Assembly: GCA_024278415.1 (NCBI GenBank)
Contig: JAJRTI010000981.1
Location: 1 to 6,828 of the forward strand
Source: Planctomycetota bacterium
Lineage (GTDB): Bacteria; Planctomycetota; Brocadiia; JAJRTI01
DNA: 6,828 nucleotides
Reading direction: 5' to 3'
Part shown: positions 4,811 through 6,828 of the stretch, piece by piece
How positions within the stretch are numbered: position 1 is the first letter of the stretch
Layout: each line of letters begins with the position of its first letter
The notes under the pieces: model-generated
Database searches by the model: none
What the model was told of the DNA's origin: nothing
What the model saw: only the letters and a program-made list of their open reading frames with translations
Made by a program: the position numbers and the translations under genes

Positions 4811-6160
4811 ATGAGAATCGCCCTTGTCTCGCCCGCGGGCGCGATGCACCGATGCACGTCCGGCAACTTCCGGAAAGCGCTGCGCTACGCGCCCCTGACG
4901 CTGACGACGCTCGCAGCGCTGGCGCCCGATGAGATCGAGGCCGAGATCGAGATCATCGACGAGGGCGTGCAGCGCATTCCAGATCAGATCGACGCGGACA
5001 TCGTTGGCATCACGGCCATCACCGGCACGGCCACGCGCGCGTACAAGCTCGCGGACAGGCTTCGGGCACAGGGCCTCCCGGTGGTGTTAGGCGGCGTGCA
5101 TCCGACCATCATGCCGGACGAGGCCAAGGCCCACGCGGACGCGGTCGTTGTCGGGTACGCCGAGGACACGTGGCCCCAGTTGCTTCGGGACTTCGCGGCG
5201 GGCCGCATGAAGCCTCTGTATGAACAACGCGGCGCGGTGTCACTGACCCACCGGCCCTTCCCGCGGCGCGATTTGCTGCGAGCCAATCTGTACCTCACGA
5301 TCAATAGCATTCAGGCGACCCGAGGGTGCCCGAACGCGTGCGACTTCTGCATCATCCCTAGAGCGTGGGGACGACGGCAGGCGTTCCGGCCCGTCGCCGA
5401 CGTCGTCCGCGAAATCGATTTCATGGGCGCGAAGGCGCTCTGCTTCTTGGACCCGAGCCCGATTGAAAACGCGGCATACGCCAAGGAGCTGTACCGAGCG
5501 CTGATTCCGTTGCGATTGAAGTGGTATGGGCTCTCAACCGTGAAGATCGCCGACGATCCCGAACTGCTCGATCTCTGTGCAAAGAGCGGTTGCCGTGGGC
5601 TGCTGCTGGGGTTCGAGTCGCTGTCGCAGATGGAGCTGAACCAGATTGGCAAGCCATTCAATTCGCCGCACAAATACATCGAAACGGTGAAACGCTTGCA
5701 CGGCCGCGGCATCGCGGTGCAGGGCTGCTTTGTATTCGGCTTCGACACGGACGACGCGTCGATGTTTGGCCGCACGGTCGAGTTCGTCCACAAGTCAGGC
5801 ATCGATCTGCCGCGCTACTCAGTGTACACGCCATTCCCGCAGACCGACCTTTTCGCCCGACTCAAGGCGCAAGGCCGAATCCTGACCGAGGACTGGGCTC
5901 TGTACGATTCGCAGCACGTAGTCTTCCAGCCGGCTCTCATGTCCCCCGACGAACTAGAGAGCGGCCTGCACTGGGCATGGCGTCAGACCTATTCGCTCGG
6001 TTCCATATTCAGGCGAGTCCTCCGTTCGCGCTGCGCTCCGTTTGTCACTCTCTTCGCCAACTTTGGGTACCGAGTGTACGCCGAGCGGCTGCCCGGCTTT
6101 ACGCCAGACGTAGTGAGCGAGTCTGAAGCCGCGCCTGTGGCCCGGAGGGCGTCCGCATGA
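4811..6160 (+). CDS. B12-binding-type radical SAM protein (first of tandem pair)
   Basis: A 449-residue protein from the chosen start. Residues 1 to about 130 look like a Rossmann-type cobalamin-binding domain (MRIALVSP, DADIVGITAITG at about 61-72, PVVLGGVHPT at 90-99) with no DxHxxG, as is common in class B radical SAM enzymes, where cobalamin binds without a His ligand. The radical SAM barrel follows, with CPNACDFC (C173, C177, C180) as the CX3CX2C 4Fe-4S motif, GLLLGFES (263-270) and FVFGFD (307-312). The C-terminal part (about 335-430, with YTPFPQTDLFARL) is typical of this class. Many relatives methylate unactivated carbon or rearrange rings of lipids and natural products; the substrate here is unknown. 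The last 14 or so residues are a low-complexity tail. In-frame ATGs at 4802 and 4676 are alternatives; the extra residues from 4676 look unlike the family. The stop overlaps the next start by four bases. Confidence 0.92.
   Translation: MRIALVSPAGAMHRCTSGNFRKALRYAPLTLTTLAALAPDEIEAEIEIIDEGVQRIPDQIDADIVGITAITGTATRAYKLADRLRAQGLPVVLGGVHPTIMPDEAKAHADAVVVGYAEDTWPQLLRDFAAGRMKPLYEQRGAVSLTHRPFPRRDLLRANLYLTINSIQATRGCPNACDFCIIPRAWGRRQAFRPVADVVREIDFMGAKALCFLDPSPIENAAYAKELYRALIPLRLKWYGLSTVKIADDPELLDLCAKSGCRGLLLGFESLSQMELNQIGKPFNSPHKYIETVKRLHGRGIAVQGCFVFGFDTDDASMFGRTVEFVHKSGIDLPRYSVYTPFPQTDLFARLKAQGRILTEDWALYDSQHVVFQPALMSPDELESGLHWAWRQTYSLGSIFRRVLRSRCAPFVTLFANFGYRVYAERLPGFTPDVVSESEAAPVARRASA
6144..6148 (+). 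promoter_or_regulatory. Shine-Dalgarno GGAGG for the second radical SAM gene
   Basis: GGAGG lies inside the end of the first radical SAM gene, eight bases before the ATG at 6157, an ideal spacing. Together with the ATGA overlap it supports coupled translation of the pair. Confidence 0.75.
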
Positions 6161-6828
6161 AGGTCGCGTTGATCATGCCGGGCATAGGACGCAAGGCTGG
6201 CGAGCCGTTCCCGAAGTCCTGGACCATGGAGCCGCTGGCCATGGTCATGCTGGCCGGGCTCGCGCCGCCTGACGTGGAGGTTTGCTTCTACGACGACCGG
6301 CTCGAGAGCATCCCCTACGACGAGCCGTTCGATCTCGTCGCGATCACGGCCGAAACGTACACCGCCCGGCGAGCGTACGGCATCGCCGAACGGTTCCGGG
6401 CGAACCGCGTCCCAGTAGTGCTCGGCGGATACCATCCGACGCTGGCGCCCGACGAGGCGATCGAGCATGCGGAGAGCGTTCTCATCGGCGAAGCGGAGGG
6501 GCTCTGGCGAACGGTCTTGGCGGACGCGGCCGCCGGCAAACTGAAGCGGCTCTACCAGACTCGGGAACGCCCAAGCCTGGAGGGCCTTCGGCCGGACCGG
6601 TCGATCTTCCACAACAGGAAGTACATGGACCTCGGCTTGGTAGAAGCTGCACGCGGGTGCCACCACGCGTGCGACTTCTGCTCGATCAGCGCGTTCTACC
6701 GGCGGTCCCACCGCTTACGCCCGGCCCACGAAGTAGCCGCGGAGATCGCGGGCATGACCACCAAGCGCATTTTCCTGGTCGACGACAACGTAGGGGCCGA
6801 TCGCGACGCGCTGATCGCGCTTTGCGAC
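6157..6828 (+). CDS. B12-binding-type radical SAM protein (second of tandem pair), 3' truncated by window
   Basis: The first 224 residues are present and the frame is open to the window end. It starts at ATGA, sharing four bases with the upstream stop. The cobalamin-binding-type domain is visible (MKVALIMP, DLVAITAETYTARRAYGIAERF at about 59-80 with a matching layout upstream, PVVLGGYHPT at 86-95). CHHACDFC (C168, C172, C175) is the radical SAM CX3CX2C motif. The strand FLVDDN at 206-211 matches the CFLDPS strand of the upstream protein. The two proteins share domain order and key motif spacing, so they are ancient tandem paralogues, but overall identity looks low, which suggests different reactions or substrates in one pathway (inference). 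By comparison with its neighbour about half of the gene is missing. Confidence 0.92.
   Translation, partial: MKVALIMPGIGRKAGEPFPKSWTMEPLAMVMLAGLAPPDVEVCFYDDRLESIPYDEPFDLVAITAETYTARRAYGIAERFRANRVPVVLGGYHPTLAPDEAIEHAESVLIGEAEGLWRTVLADAAAGKLKRLYQTRERPSLEGLRPDRSIFHNRKYMDLGLVEAARGCHHACDFCSISAFYRRSHRLRPAHEVAAEIAGMTTKRIFLVDDNVGADRDALIALCD

Noticed and set aside
5989..6711. 240-codon open frame on the minus strand
   Set aside because: Antisense to the end of the first and start of the second radical SAM genes, both of which carry clear motifs.
1..6828. CRISPR array, tRNA, rRNA or transposase gene
   Set aside because: No regularly spaced repeats with unique spacers, no tRNA-like cloverleaf, and no transposase-like reading frame were seen on either strand.

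Overview
The window is high-GC bacterial DNA holding four complete genes and one gene cut by the right edge. Three genes read leftwards: an S1-family sulfatase, a UroD/MtaA-fold methyltransferase and an FHA-(pseudo)kinase. Two read rightwards: a translationally coupled pair of B12-binding-type radical SAM genes. The gene mix (a formylglycine sulfatase, an MtaA-like protein, a Ser/Thr-kinase-like protein fused to FHA, B12-type radical SAM enzymes) and intergenic 'ACCACAGAG...CACGGAG' and 'GCGCAAAGGCGC' type repeats suggest an uncultured Planctomycetota/Lentisphaerota/Hydrogenedentota-like bacterium. That assignment is inference; there is no rRNA or marker gene here.

Layout. A CTCTTA hexamer tandem repeat occupies 1-66, just beyond the end of the sulfatase gene (112-1614, minus). 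A 357-base gap (1615-1971) carries two inverted copies of one dispersed repeat family, one at each end, and a 9-bp-stem hairpin. The MtaA-like gene (1972-2964, minus) is closely framed by repeat elements: its stop codon lies inside one and its start is a few bases from another. A second gap (2965-3210) holds that repeat and a short CATTCT...AGAATG palindromic repeat. The FHA-kinase gene (3211-4476, minus) follows. The divergent region 4477-4810 contains a near-perfect housekeeping promoter for the kinase gene plus several inverted repeats. The radical SAM pair fills 4811-6828.

Main point of interest. The FHA-kinase protein has lost the catalytic Asp of HRD (now HRN), the metal-binding Asp of DFG (now GFG), the presumed helix-C Glu and two glycines of the nucleotide loop, while the rest of the fold is intact. 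It reads as a pseudokinase fused to a phosphothreonine-binding FHA domain. Its promoter places the transcription start essentially at the ATG, so the mRNA is probably leaderless.

How the genes work together is not evident. The MtaA-like protein and the radical SAM pair probably both use cobalamin, but they are on opposite strands with the kinase between them, so a shared pathway is speculative. The sulfatase would need a formylglycine-generating enzyme encoded elsewhere.
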